A DNA stretch of 64,000 nucleotides from Gordonia alkaliphila. Lineage in GTDB: Bacteria > Actinomycetota > Actinomycetes > Mycobacteriales > Mycobacteriaceae. The stretch lies in the NCBI RefSeq assembly GCF_023017165.1, contig NZ_JALKBW010000001.1, forward strand, positions 124,001-188,000. Direction: 5' to 3'. Below are positions 9,071 through 18,325 of the stretch, in pieces; within the stretch, counting starts at the first letter, position 1; each line of letters starts with the position of its first letter. Made by a program: the position numbers and the translations under genes. The notes under the pieces were generated by a model. The model was not told the origin of the DNA. It worked only from the letters and a program-made list of their open reading frames with translations, and did not search any database.

Positions 9071-10662
9071 GAGAAGTCCACCTGCTTGATCAGGGTCGCC
9101 GACACGGCGTCGGCGACGGCGGCGACGGTGTCCTCGTCGACGGCGCGGTCCAGGCGCAGGATCGTGGTGGCGCCGGGGCCCTCCAGGTCCTGGGCCAGAC
9201 CGGCGGCGCAGATGTCGACGCCGGCGTTACCGAGCAGGGTGCCGATCTTGCCGAGCGTGCCGGGCTGATCGGAGTAGCTGATGATGAGGTTCTTGCCCTC
9301 GGCACGCAGGTCGAAGTTGCGACCGTTGATGTTGACGATCTTCTCCACCTCGCGGGGCTCGGTGAGCGTGCCCGCCACGTTGACGTGGCTGCCGTCGCCG
9401 AAGACCGCGCGCACGTCGATCATGCTGCGGTGGTTGGGGCTCTCGGTGGCGGTGGTGACCTCCCAGTCCACACCGCGTTCGGCGGCGACGCTGGGCGCGT
9501 TCACGAAGGTGACCGGCTCGTCGACGATGGCCGAGAACAGGCCGCGGGTGGCCGACAGGCCCAGGACCTTCACGTCGCGGGCCGCGAGCTCGCCGCGGAT
9601 CTCCACGGTGACCGCGGTCGGCTGCGCCTCGCCGAGGATGCCGACCAGCTGGCCGAGCTTGCGGGACAGGTCCAGCCAGGGAGCCACCTCGTCGTCGACG
9701 GGGCCGCCGGTGATGTTCACGGCGTCGGGCACGAACTGCCCGGACAGCGCAAGCTGCACGCTCTTGGCCACGTCGGTGCCCGCGCGATCCTGCGCTTCGG
9801 CGGTGGAGGCGCCCAGGTGCGGGGTCACCACGACCTGCTCGAGGTCGAACAGCGGCGAGTCGGTGCACGGCTCGGTCGCGAACACGTCGAAGGCGGCGGC
9901 CCGGACGTGGCCGGACTCGAGTGCCGCGGCCAGTGCGGCCTCGTCGATCAGACCGCCGCGCGCGGCGTTGACGATGATGACGCCCGGCTTGGTGCGCGCG
10001 AGGGCGGCTTCGTCGATCAGGCCCGCGGTCTCCGCGGTCTTGGGCAGGTGCATGGTGATGAAGTCGGCGCGCTCGAGCAGCTCGTCCAGGCTCACCAGCT
10101 CGATGCCCAGCTGGGCGGCACGGGCCGCCGAGACGTACGGGTCGTACGCGATCAGGTGGGTCTCGAAGGCGCCGAGACGAGCGGCCACGAGCTGGCCGAT
10201 GCGGCCCAGGCCCACCACGCCGACGGTCTTGTCGAACAGCTCCACACCGTTGAACGACGACCGCTTCCAGGTCTTGTCCTTCAGGGTGGCGTCGGCGGCG
10301 GGCACCTGACGGGCGGCGGCCATCAGCAGCGCGACGGCGTGCTCAGCGGCCGAGTGGATGTTGGAGGTGGGCGCGTTGACCACCATCACGCCGCGCTCGG
10401 TCGCGGCCGGGACGTCGACGTTGTCCAGGCCGACGCCGGCCCGCGCGATGATCTTCAGGTTCGGGCCCGCGTCGAGCACCTCGGCGTCGACGGTGGTGGC
10501 CGAACGCACCAGCAGCGCGTCAGCGTCGACGACGGCCTCGAGCAGCTTCGGACGATCGGGACCGTCGACCCAGCGAACCTCGACGTCGTTGCCGAGCGCC
10601 TCAACGGTGGACGGAGCGAGCTTGTCGGCGATCAGGACAACAGGACGGCTGGATGCGGTCAC
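9067..10662 (-). CDS. serA: D-3-phosphoglycerate dehydrogenase
   Basis: 531 residues from the GTG at 10662, chosen because TCTGGAGA lies a suitable distance upstream; an open frame continues to 10707 but lacks such a site. First step of serine synthesis. Order: substrate and NAD domains (Rossmann motif GLGRIG at 151-156, the arginine loop [13 protein letters not shown], catalytic HLGAST), an intervening ASB domain (about 318-455) and a C-terminal ACT domain (about 458-531, [21 protein letters not shown]). This is the long actinobacterial type, usually serine-inhibited. A possible -10 (TAAAAT on the minus strand, 10723-10728) would give a leader of about 55 bases. Confidence 0.96.
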   Translation of the reverse strand: MTASSRPVVLIADKLAPSTVEALGNDVEVRWVDGPDRPKLLEAVVDADALLVRSATTVDAEVLDAGPNLKIIARAGVGLDNVDVPAATERGVMVVNAPTSNIHSAAEHAVALLMAAARQVPAADATLKDKTWKRSSFNGVELFDKTVGVVGLGRIGQLVAARLGAFETHLIAYDPYVSAARAAQLGIELVSLDELLERADFITMHLPKTAETAGLIDEAALARTKPGVIIVNAARGGLIDEAALAAALESGHVRAAAFDVFATEPCTDSPLFDLEQVVVTPHLGASTAEAQDRAGTDVAKSVQLALSGQFVPDAVNITGGPVDDEVAPWLDLSRKLGQLVGILGEAQPTAVTVEIRGELAARDVKVLGLSATRGLFSAIVDEPVTFVNAPSVAAERGVDWEVTTATESPNHRSMIDVRAVFGDGSHVNVAGTLTEPREVEKIVNINGRNFDLRAEGKNLIISYSDQPGTLGKIGTLLGNAGVDICAAGLAQDLEGPGATTILRLDRAVDEDTVAAVADAVSATLIKQVDFS

Positions 10663-10772
10663 TAGGGGTATCTCCAGATTCGATCGGTGCGGCATGAGCG
10701 GACACATGCATCTATCGCGACCATTTTAAGCGTGTCGACGGCGGCGGGCACAGTCGGCCGTCGGCCGATGTG

Positions 10773-10826
10773 GTGTCCGACACTCGAAACAGGGTAGATT
10801 CCTTTAGCGTGTCTCGTTTAGGACAC
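10773..10826. promoter_or_regulatory. two GTGTC/GACAC inverted repeats in the serA-protease gap
   Basis: GTGTC-1-GACAC (10773-10783) and GTGTC-8-GACAC (10809-10826) share the same arms with different spacing, within the 273-base divergent region. TAGACT (10878-10883) is a -10 candidate for the protease gene, with a 5' leader carrying GGAG before ATG. A regulator binding GTGTC half-sites is possible; chance recurrence of a five-base arm is not excluded. Confidence 0.35.
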
Positions 10827-10935
10827 GGCTTGCGTAGCCGCGCCTTCTCACCTAGCGGGAATCGGGGGGACCCTGAATAGACTGGGCACGTCCGCGACGC
10901 CTCGGCGTCGAGAACATGACGAGTGGAGTAATTAC

Positions 10936-11613
10936 ATGAAGAAGACCTCTTTGGTCTTCGCGGCCATCATTGCCGCGATCCTGTCCCTCACCGGGATCGG
11001 ACTGGGCACGAGTACGGCCGCCACACCGAAGACTTCACTCGGCGGCGGCTCGGGGATCCTGGTCCTCAAGGGCGGCAACTCCGCTTCGGCGTGCACCGTC
11101 ACCGCCGTGGGCCACCCGACGTCCGGCGCGAACAAGGGTCGGCTGATCGCACTGACCGCCGGACACTGCGGCAAGCCGGGCCAGCAGATCCTCTCCGAGC
11201 GTGCGCAGAACCGCGGCGTCATCGGCACCATCACCCGCAGCTACAGCGACATCGACGTGGCCGTCATCGAGCTCGACGCCGCCAAGGTGCGCCCCGTCCG
11301 CACCGTCGGCGGTGTGACCATCAAGCGCATCAGCACCCGCCCGGTCAGCTTCCCCACCATCGTCTGCAAGGAAGGCCGCACCACCGGCAACACGTGCGGC
11401 GTCACCTGGTTCTCGGACCGGACCGCGCACTTCTCGCAGATGTGCGTGATCGAAGGCGACTCGGGCAGCCCCGTCGTCGTCGGCGACACCCTGGTCGGCA
11501 TGGTCAACGCCTACTACTTCGTGTCCTGCATCGGCCCGGAGACCGGCACCAACATGAACACCATCCTCCGTCGCCTGAACGCGACCGGCTACTCCGGATT
11601 CAAGGTGGTCTGA
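10936..11613 (+). CDS. secreted S1-family (trypsin-like) serine protease
   Basis: 225 residues with a clear signal peptide (about 1-29, MKKTSLVFAAIIAAILSL...). Catalytic triad: H77 in LTAGHC, D107 in SDIDVAVIEL, S176 in EGDSGSPV. Cysteines near residues 53/78 and 144/154 are placed for disulfides. Chymotrypsin-fold peptidase of the small streptogrisin-like actinobacterial kind, without a visible propeptide domain. ATG preceded by GTGGAG. Target unknown; likely extracellular. A strong hairpin follows. Confidence 0.88.
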   Translation: MKKTSLVFAAIIAAILSLTGIGLGTSTAATPKTSLGGGSGILVLKGGNSASACTVTAVGHPTSGANKGRLIALTAGHCGKPGQQILSERAQNRGVIGTITRSYSDIDVAVIELDAAKVRPVRTVGGVTIKRISTRPVSFPTIVCKEGRTTGNTCGVTWFSDRTAHFSQMCVIEGDSGSPVVVGDTLVGMVNAYYFVSCIGPETGTNMNTILRRLNATGYSGFKVV

Positions 11614-11647
11614 CGCGCCTGCGGCGCAGCGGAACGACGACAAGCAG

Positions 11648-11681
11648 AAGGGCGGCCCGGGATTTCTCCCGGGCCGCCCTT
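11648..11681. terminator. bidirectional terminator between protease and metallo-hydrolase
   Basis: Perfect 15-base-pair stem (11648-11662 with 11667-11681), TTTC loop, between two convergent genes. Confidence 0.85.
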
Positions 11682-11698
11682 CGCGTTCGTGGACAGCG

Positions 11699-12307
11699 CT
11701 AGCCGAGCGCCGCCTTCTCCGCACCGATGGTGGTGCTGTCGCCGTGTCCGGTGTGCACCACGGTGTCGTCGGGCAGGTCGTACAGGCGGCGGCGGATGGA
11801 GTCCTCCAGCACTTCACGGCTGGAGAACGACCGACCGGTGGCGCCCGGCCCGCCGTGGAACAGGGTGTCGCCGGTGAACAGGACGCCCAACTCGGGGGCG
11901 TACAGGCACACCCCGCCCGGCGCATGACCGGGCGTGTGGATCACGGTGAGGACGGTGCCGCCGACCTCGATCTGCTGGCCGTCGGTCAGATCCGCGTCCC
12001 AGGCCACGCCGGGGTGGGTGAGCTCCCACAGCGGCGCGTCGTCCGGGTGCAGCCAGATCGGCGCACCGGTGATGGCCGCCAGCGCCGGGGCGTACCGCAC
12101 GTGGTCGTCGTGCGCGTGGGTGCACACGATCGCGGTGACCTTGCGGCCGGCGATCACCTCGAGGATCTCCTCGACCGAGTGCGGAGCGTCGAGCACGATG
12201 CACTCGTCGTCGTCGCCGATCACCCAGACGTTGTTGTCCACGTCGAAGGTCTCTCCGTCCAGGCTGAACGTGCCCGAGGTGACGCCGTGGTCGATGCGGG
12301 CGGTCAT
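11699..12307 (-). CDS. metallo-beta-lactamase-fold hydrolase linked to mscR
   Basis: 202 residues. Zinc ligands follow the family pattern: HAHDDH (64-69), H128 in HTPGHAPGG, D147 in FTGDTLF, and a late H in VVHTGHGD. The ATG overlaps the mscR stop (ATGA), so the two are coupled; the same pair is Rv2259-Rv2260 in M. tuberculosis. A role hydrolysing the S-formylmycothiol made by MscR is an attractive inference from this linkage, analogous to glyoxalase-II-like thioesterases. Start chosen by the overlap; the frame stays open far upstream antisense to mscR but is not coding there. Confidence 0.85.
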   Translation of the reverse strand: MTARIDHGVTSGTFSLDGETFDVDNNVWVIGDDDECIVLDAPHSVEEILEVIAGRKVTAIVCTHAHDDHVRYAPALAAITGAPIWLHPDDAPLWELTHPGVAWDADLTDGQQIEVGGTVLTVIHTPGHAPGGVCLYAPELGVLFTGDTLFHGGPGATGRSFSSREVLEDSIRRRLYDLPDDTVVHTGHGDSTTIGAEKAALG

Positions 12308-13422
12308 CAGATCACCACCACCGAGCGCAGCACGTCGCCGTGGTGCATCTTCTCGAACGCCGCCTCCACGTCGCCGATACCGATCTCCTCGGTGACGAAG
12401 GCATCCAGATCGAGTCGTCCGTCGCGGTACAGGTCGACGAGCATCGGGAAGTCCCGGCTGGGCAGGCAGTCGCCGTACCAGCTGGACTTGAGCGCCCCGC
12501 CGCGCCCGAAGACGTCGCCCAGCGGGATCTCCGGCACGGTCATTCCCGGGTTCGGCACACCCACCAGCACCAGCGTGCCGGCCAGGTCGCGGGCGTAGAA
12601 GCCCTGCTTCCAGGTGGCCGGGATGCCGACGGCGTCGACCACCACGTCGGCGCCCTCGGCGCCCGGGTAGTACTTGTCGCAGATCTCCGCGATCGCCTCC
12701 ACCGGATCGACCTTCGACGAGTCGATGGTGTGGGTGGCACCCAGCTTGGCGGCGGCTTCCAGCTTCTTGGCGTCGATGTCGACGGCGATGATCGGCATCG
12801 AGCCGGCCAGCGCGCCGCCGGCGATCGCCGCCACGCCCACGCCGCCGCAGCCGATCACGGCCAGCGACTTGCCGCGGCCCGCGCCGCCGGTGTTGATCGC
12901 CGCACCGAGGCCGGCCATCACACCGCAGCCGAGCAGACCGGCCGCCGCAGGACGAGCCTCCGGATCCACCTTGGTGCACTGCCCGGCAGCCACCAGCGTC
13001 TTCTCCGCGAACGCGCCGATGCCCAGCGCCGGCGACAGTTCGGTGCCCGCGTCCTCGCCGTCGGCGATCGTCATCTTCTGCGTCGCGTTCTTGGAAGCGA
13101 AGCAGTACTGCTGCTCGCCCCGCTTGCAGGCGCGGCACTCACCGCACACCGCGCGCCAGTTGAGCACCACGAAGTCGCCCGGGGCCACCTCGGTGACGTC
13201 GTCGCCGACGGCTTCGACGATGCCTGCGGCCTCGTGGCCGAGCAGGAACGGGAACTCGTCGTTGATGCCGCCCTCGCGGTAGTGCAGATCGGTGTGGCAG
13301 ACGCCGCAGGTCAGGATCTTCACCACGGCCTCCCCCGGCCCCGGATCGGGTACGACGATGTCGACGGTCTCCGCGGGTGCACCCTTGGCGCGGGCGATGA
13401 CGCCCTTGACGATCTGGCTCAT
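12307..13422 (-). CDS. mscR: mycothiol-dependent formaldehyde dehydrogenase (S-(hydroxymethyl)mycothiol dehydrogenase)
   Basis: 371 residues from ATG 13422 (GAAGAGAG upstream; an earlier TTG has no site). Class III-like zinc alcohol dehydrogenase: catalytic zinc C42 and H63 ([15 protein letters not shown]), structural zinc cysteines 93, 96, 99 and 107 in [16 protein letters not shown], and Rossmann motif [11 protein letters not shown]. Residues such as SKNATQKMT are characteristic of MscR rather than general alcohol dehydrogenases. It oxidises the formaldehyde-mycothiol adduct; some homologues also reduce S-nitrosomycothiol. Centre of an SRPBCC/mscR/MBL operon. Confidence 0.93.
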   Translation of the reverse strand: MSQIVKGVIARAKGAPAETVDIVVPDPGPGEAVVKILTCGVCHTDLHYREGGINDEFPFLLGHEAAGIVEAVGDDVTEVAPGDFVVLNWRAVCGECRACKRGEQQYCFASKNATQKMTIADGEDAGTELSPALGIGAFAEKTLVAAGQCTKVDPEARPAAAGLLGCGVMAGLGAAINTGGAGRGKSLAVIGCGGVGVAAIAGGALAGSMPIIAVDIDAKKLEAAAKLGATHTIDSSKVDPVEAIAEICDKYYPGAEGADVVVDAVGIPATWKQGFYARDLAGTLVLVGVPNPGMTVPEIPLGDVFGRGGALKSSWYGDCLPSRDFPMLVDLYRDGRLDLDAFVTEEIGIGDVEAAFEKMHHGDVLRSVVVI

Positions 13423-13481
13423 TTCAACTCTCTTCAATCAGCTTCTGGTGCGGTGACGGGTCGGTGCCGAAGCCCCGACGA

Positions 13482-13922
13482 TCAGCCTTCGATGGCTGCT
13501 TTGACTTTGGTCTCGGTGTGCTTGACCGCCTGGTCGACGAACGGGCCCATCAGCCCGCCGAGTACCTTCCCGGCCAGTCCGCCGGGCAGGGTGTAGCCGA
13601 ACTCGGCCAGCAGCAGCGTGGTGCCCGGCTCGTCGCCGTCGGCGAACGACCAGCACGTGTCGGCGCCGAAACCGGCGATCGACTCCATGCGGATGATCTC
13701 GTTCGCGGTCCACTCGACGCATTTCACCTGGGCTGTGAGTTCTTTCGGCCCCACCTTGATGGCCGTCTCGAACGTCGATCCCAGCCCGGACGTCTGCTCG
13801 GTGAGCGGGCTGAAGCGGCCCACGCCGAACATGAACTCGGGCACGTTGCGGTAGTCGTCGATGTACGCGAACACCTTCTCCCGCGGCCCGTCGATGACTA
13901 TTTCGTGGCGGACTTGACCCAT
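13482..13922 (-). CDS. SRPBCC-family (polyketide cyclase/lipid-transport-like) protein
   Basis: 146 residues from ATG 13922, with CAGGAG six bases upstream. Coq10/START-like helix-grip fold: MGQVRHEIVIDGPREKVFAYIDDYRNVPEFM at the start and the long C-terminal helix KVLGGLMGPFVDQAVKHTETKVKAAIEG (split here only for description). Such proteins bind hydrophobic ligands, with no catalytic residues assignable. It lies 59 bases upstream of mscR on the same strand, so co-transcription is likely. Its link to formaldehyde metabolism is only positional. Confidence 0.8.
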   Translation of the reverse strand: MGQVRHEIVIDGPREKVFAYIDDYRNVPEFMFGVGRFSPLTEQTSGLGSTFETAIKVGPKELTAQVKCVEWTANEIIRMESIAGFGADTCWSFADGDEPGTTLLLAEFGYTLPGGLAGKVLGGLMGPFVDQAVKHTETKVKAAIEG

Positions 13923-14065
13923 GAGCGACTCCTGAATTCGTCTGCGGTGCACGCGGTTCGACGACAACCGTCGACCGCGGTGTGGCCTCGGCCGAATGGT
14001 AGCCGGTCTCCTCCCCTGCTGTGCCGCCCGGCATGGAAGCCCCGAGGATATGCACAGAACGGATG

Positions 14066-14104
14066 CGCAGAGCCCCGCGTCCGATGCGGACGCGGGGCTC
14101 TGCG
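14066..14104. terminator. terminator after ilvC
   Basis: 18-base-pair perfect stem (14066-14083 with 14087-14104) and a three-base loop, 36 bases after the ilvC stop. Likely ends the ilvBNC transcript. Confidence 0.85.
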
Positions 14105-14139
14105 GCAGGTGTCGCGGGGAACCGCGATCAGGGCGAGAC

Positions 14140-15210
<1,071 letters not shown>

Positions 15211-15229
15211 TTAAGTATTGATTGTTGCG

Positions 15230-15730
15230 TCAGCGGTTGGCCGACATGCTCTTGGGTCCACGTCCCAGCGTGACGCCGCCGGATTGCGCGATCTCCCGAA
15301 TACCGTACGGGTCGAGCATGCGGAGCAGTGCTTCGAGCTTGTCCGCGGTGCCGGTGGCCTCCACGGTCAGCGACTCCGGGGACACGTCGATCACCTTGGC
15401 GCGGAACAGGTTCACCACGTCGACGATCTCCGACCGATTGGTCGAATCGGTGCGGACCTTGATGAGCATCAGTTCGCGAGAGACCGAGTTCTCCGGTTCC
15501 TGCTCGACGATCTTGATGACGTTGACCAGCTTGTTGAGCTGCTTGGTGACCTGCTCCAGCGGGAAGTCCTCCACCGAGACCATGATGGTCATCCGCGAGA
15601 TGCCCTTGAGCTCGGTCGGACCGACGGCCAGCGACTCGATGTTGAAGCCGCGACGGGAGAACAGGCTCGAGACGCGCGCCAGCACGCCCGGCCGGTCTTC
15701 CACCAGGACGCTGAGGGTATGGGTGCTCAC
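15230..15730 (-). CDS. ilvN: acetolactate synthase small (regulatory) subunit
   Basis: 166 residues. N-terminal ACT domain (about 1-78: [32 protein letters not shown]) binds valine for feedback inhibition; the C-terminal ALS_ss_C domain (about 80-160) follows. It stimulates IlvB. GTG start at 15730 overlaps the ilvB stop as GTGA, giving coupling and balanced subunit synthesis. Confidence 0.96.
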   Translation of the reverse strand: MSTHTLSVLVEDRPGVLARVSSLFSRRGFNIESLAVGPTELKGISRMTIMVSVEDFPLEQVTKQLNKLVNVIKIVEQEPENSVSRELMLIKVRTDSTNRSEIVDVVNLFRAKVIDVSPESLTVEATGTADKLEALLRMLDPYGIREIAQSGGVTLGRGPKSMSANR

Positions 15731-17637
15731 AGCGAGTCGTCCCCTTCCGGTGCCTGCTCGCGCGGACGCACCATGGTGTCGTGGATGTCGGCCGGGGTGT
15801 CGCCGGCCGACTCGTCTTCGTCGAACAGCGGCCGGATGTCCCGGGCCGCCATGATCTCGTCGTTGCCGCAGCCCGAGGCGACCATCGGCCACACCTGAGC
15901 GTCCTTACCGACGATGAAGTCGATCACGACCGGGCGGTCGTTGATCTCGCGCGCCTTGGCGATGGCCGGCGCGACGTCCTCTTCGCGCTCGACGCGCATC
16001 GAGACGCAGCCGAGAGCCTCGGAGAGCTTGACGAAGTCCGGGATCATCCGGGTGTGCGTCGACAGGTCGGTGCTCGAGTAGCGCTCGTCGTAGAACAGCG
16101 TCTGCCACTGGCGGACCATGCCCAGGTTGCCGTTGTTGATCAGGGCCACCTTGATGGGGATGCCCTCGATCGCGCAGGTGGCCAGTTCCTGATTGGTCAT
16201 CTGGAAGCAGCCGTCGCCGTCGATGGCCCACACCTCGGTGTCCGGTGCGGCCGCCTTGGCGCCCATCGCGGCCGGCACCGAGTAGCCCATGGTGCCGAGT
16301 CCGCCGGAGTTGAGCCAGGTACGCGGCTTCTCGTACTTGACGAACTGAGCGGCCCACATCTGATGCTGACCGACGCCGGCGCAGTAGACGGCGTCCGGGC
16401 CGGCGGCCTTGCCGAGTTCGGAGATCACGAACTCCGGCGACAGCGAACCGTCGGACTGCTTGTCGTAGCTGAGCGGGTAGGTGGCGCGGATGTCGTTGAG
16501 GTACGCCCACCACTGGGTCAGGTCCGCACGCTTGCCGCCGGTGGCCTCGTCGTTGCGCAGCTCCTCGATCAGATCGATGATCACGTTGCGCACATCGCCC
16601 ACGATCGGGACGTCGACCTCGCGGTTCTTACCGATCTCGGCCGGATCGATGTCGGCGTGGATCACCTTCGCGTTGGGCGCGAACGAATCGAGCTGGCCGG
16701 TGACCCGGTCGTCGAAGCGGGCGCCGAGGGTGATCAGCAGGTCGCTGCGCTGCAGCGCGGCGACGGCGCCGACCGCACCGTGCATGCCGGGCATGCCCAT
16801 GTGCAGCTCGTGGCTGTCCGGGAAGGCGCCGCGTGCCATCAGGGTGGTGACCACCGGGATGCCGGTGAGCTCGGCGAGCTCCAGCAGCTCCGGTGCGGCC
16901 TCGGCCTTGATCGCGCCGCCGCCGACGTACAGCACCGGCTGCTTGGCCTCGGCGATCATGCGGGCCGCTTCGCGCACCTGCTTGCCGTGCGGCTTGGTCA
17001 CCGGACGGTAGCCGGGCAGGTCGAACTGCGGCGGCCACGAGAACGTGGTCTGCGCCTGCAGGATGTCCTTGGGGATGTCGACGAGCACGGCGCCGGGGCG
17101 GCCGCTCTCGGCGATGTAGAAGGCTTCGGCGATGATCCGCGGGATGTCCGCGGCCACGCTGACCAGGAAGTTGTGCTTCGTGATCGGCATGGTGATGCCG
17201 GAGATGTCAGCTTCCTGGAAGGCGTCGGTGCCGATCAGCGCACGACCGACCTGGCCGGTGATGGCGACCACCGGGACCGAGTCCATCTGGGCGTCGGCCA
17301 GCGGCGTCACCAGGTTGGTGGCGCCCGGACCGGAGGTGGCCATCATGACGCCGGCCTTACCCGCGACCTGCGCGTAGCCGGTCGCGGCGTGGCCTGCACC
17401 CTGCTCGTGGCGGACCAGAACGTGGCGCACCTTCTGCGAATCGAGGAGCGGATCGTAGACCGGGAGTACTGCACCACCGGGAATACCGAAGACGATCTCG
17501 ACGCCGAGCTCTTCGAGAGTGCGCACGACGGACTGAGCGCCGGTGACGCGTTCGGGGGCGACGGTGACGCCCGAGCGCAGAGATTCGGTGGACGGCGACT
17601 GCGGCCGTGCCGCCCCGCGGGCTGTTGGAGTGCTCAC
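15727..17637 (-). CDS. ilvB: acetolactate synthase large (catalytic) subunit
   Basis: 636 residues. ThDP enzyme making acetolactate and acetohydroxybutyrate for Val, Leu and Ile. Order: PYR domain with catalytic Glu in [16 protein letters not shown], central FAD-binding domain ([11 protein letters not shown]), PP domain with the ThDP/Mg motif [16 protein letters not shown]...INNGNLGM. A 30-residue Ser/Thr/Pro-rich N-terminal extension is present. GTG start with GAGGAT upstream. Expression is probably set by the attenuator and leader peptide just upstream. Confidence 0.97.
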   Translation of the reverse strand: MSTPTARGAARPQSPSTESLRSGVTVAPERVTGAQSVVRTLEELGVEIVFGIPGGAVLPVYDPLLDSQKVRHVLVRHEQGAGHAATGYAQVAGKAGVMMATSGPGATNLVTPLADAQMDSVPVVAITGQVGRALIGTDAFQEADISGITMPITKHNFLVSVAADIPRIIAEAFYIAESGRPGAVLVDIPKDILQAQTTFSWPPQFDLPGYRPVTKPHGKQVREAARMIAEAKQPVLYVGGGAIKAEAAPELLELAELTGIPVVTTLMARGAFPDSHELHMGMPGMHGAVGAVAALQRSDLLITLGARFDDRVTGQLDSFAPNAKVIHADIDPAEIGKNREVDVPIVGDVRNVIIDLIEELRNDEATGGKRADLTQWWAYLNDIRATYPLSYDKQSDGSLSPEFVISELGKAAGPDAVYCAGVGQHQMWAAQFVKYEKPRTWLNSGGLGTMGYSVPAAMGAKAAAPDTEVWAIDGDGCFQMTNQELATCAIEGIPIKVALINNGNLGMVRQWQTLFYDERYSSTDLSTHTRMIPDFVKLSEALGCVSMRVEREEDVAPAIAKAREINDRPVVIDFIVGKDAQVWPMVASGCGNDEIMAARDIRPLFDEDESAGDTPADIHDTMVRPREQAPEGDDSL

Positions 17638-17670
17638 TGCACGATCCTCATCCTGGTAGTCCTGACAAGA

Positions 17671-17702
17671 AAAAACCCCCGACAGCGAAGCTGTGCGAGG
17701 GG
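17671..17702 (-). terminator. ilvBNC attenuator (Rho-independent terminator in the leader)
   Basis: On the minus strand CCCC-TCG-C-ACAG-CTTCG-CTGT-CG-GGGG folds into a GC-rich hairpin followed directly by TTTTTT (17670-17675 on the plus strand are A-rich). It lies 33 bases before the ilvB start and 38 bases after the leader-peptide stop. GGCGCGTC within the leader reading frame (17750-17757) is an exact 8-base complement of 17701-17708 at the hairpin base, offering a mutually exclusive pairing. Confidence 0.85.
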
Positions 17703-17740
17703 CGCGTCGATGAAGTTCGAAAGGTCTCAGAAGTGACCGA

Positions 17741-17788
17741 TCAGGCGTGGACGCGCCGACCGATTACTACGAGAAGATTCCTGTTCAT
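17741..17788 (-). CDS. ilvL: ilvB leader peptide, 15 residues
   Basis: Peptide [15 protein letters not shown], stop TGA at 17741-17743. Five consecutive branched-chain codons (Leu-Leu-Val-Val-Ile) sit mid-peptide: stalling there when charged Leu, Val or Ile tRNA is scarce would change folding of the downstream RNA and prevent the attenuator forming. The ATG follows the predicted -10 box by nine bases, so it is probably translated leaderlessly. C. glutamicum ilvBNC has a comparable leader. The assignment rests on codon content and position. Confidence 0.85.
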   Translation of the reverse strand: MNRNLLVVIGRRVHA

Positions 17789-17797
17789 CACCCCGAC

Positions 17798-17827
17798 ACG
17801 GTAAGGCAGCGCGCACGGCCGCGTCAA
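17798..17827 (-). promoter_or_regulatory. ilvBNC promoter
   Basis: On the minus strand TTGACG (17822-17827) and TACCGT (17798-17803) are separated by 18 bases, a good sigma-70-type match; predicted start about 17790, at or beside the leader ATG (17788). Confidence 0.65.
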
Positions 17828-17847
17828 ATCCGCTCCGGGGTGCCACA

Positions 17848-18321
17848 ATGGCTGCGTGTCCGACTCTGCCGCCTCCCGCCTCGCCCCGCCCCGACCACCG
17901 CCACGTTCAAAATCTCCGGCTGGCCTATCTCACCGTCCTGGTGACGGTGATGCTGATCGTGATGATGATCGGCGTCTCCCCCGCATGGTGGAGCTGGACG
18001 GCGATCCTGCCGATCGTGCAGATCTGGTGGATCGCCCGCGTGCGCACCGAGGCCGACGAGAACGGCCTGCGCGCCATGCACCTGTTCCGCACCGACTCGA
18101 TCTCCTGGGACGAGATCGCCGGTCTCCGCTTCCCCAAGTGGACGACCACGCGCGCGGTGCGACCCGACGGCACCACCGTCCGTCTGCCCGCGGTGACCTT
18201 CGCCGATCTGCCCGTCATCTCCGCCGTCTCCGGCGGCCGCGTCCCGGACCCGTACGCCGCCGCGGAACGGGCCGAGCTCGAAGCGCAGCTCGCGGCCGAC
18301 TCCGACGACGACACCGTCTGA
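17848..18321 (+). CDS. Cfp6-like PH-domain membrane protein; N-terminus uncertain
   Basis: Homologue of Rv3004 (Cfp6, low-molecular-weight antigen 6). Membrane hairpin at about 28-62 (LAYLTVLVTVMLIVMMIGV, WWSWTAILPIVQIWW), then a small soluble domain with ADENGLRAMHLFRTDSISWDEIAGLRF and the conserved LPAVTFADLP...GGRVPDPY. The first about 24 residues in this frame look non-coding. A GTG at 17856 in another frame gives a natural MSDSAASRLAPPRP, and a third frame gives TATFKIS immediately before RLAYL, so two single-base losses in GC runs may hide the true N-terminus. Four bases from mgtE. Confidence 0.7.
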   Translation: MAACPTLPPPASPRPDHRHVQNLRLAYLTVLVTVMLIVMMIGVSPAWWSWTAILPIVQIWWIARVRTEADENGLRAMHLFRTDSISWDEIAGLRFPKWTTTRAVRPDGTTVRLPAVTFADLPVISAVSGGRVPDPYAAAERAELEAQLAADSDDDTV

Positions 18322-18325
18322 GCCC

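Noticed and set aside
12310-13138. Upstream extension of the metallo-hydrolase frame opposite/within mscR
   Set aside because: Same strand but out of frame with mscR; Arg/Gly-rich translation. The ATGA overlap gives the true start.
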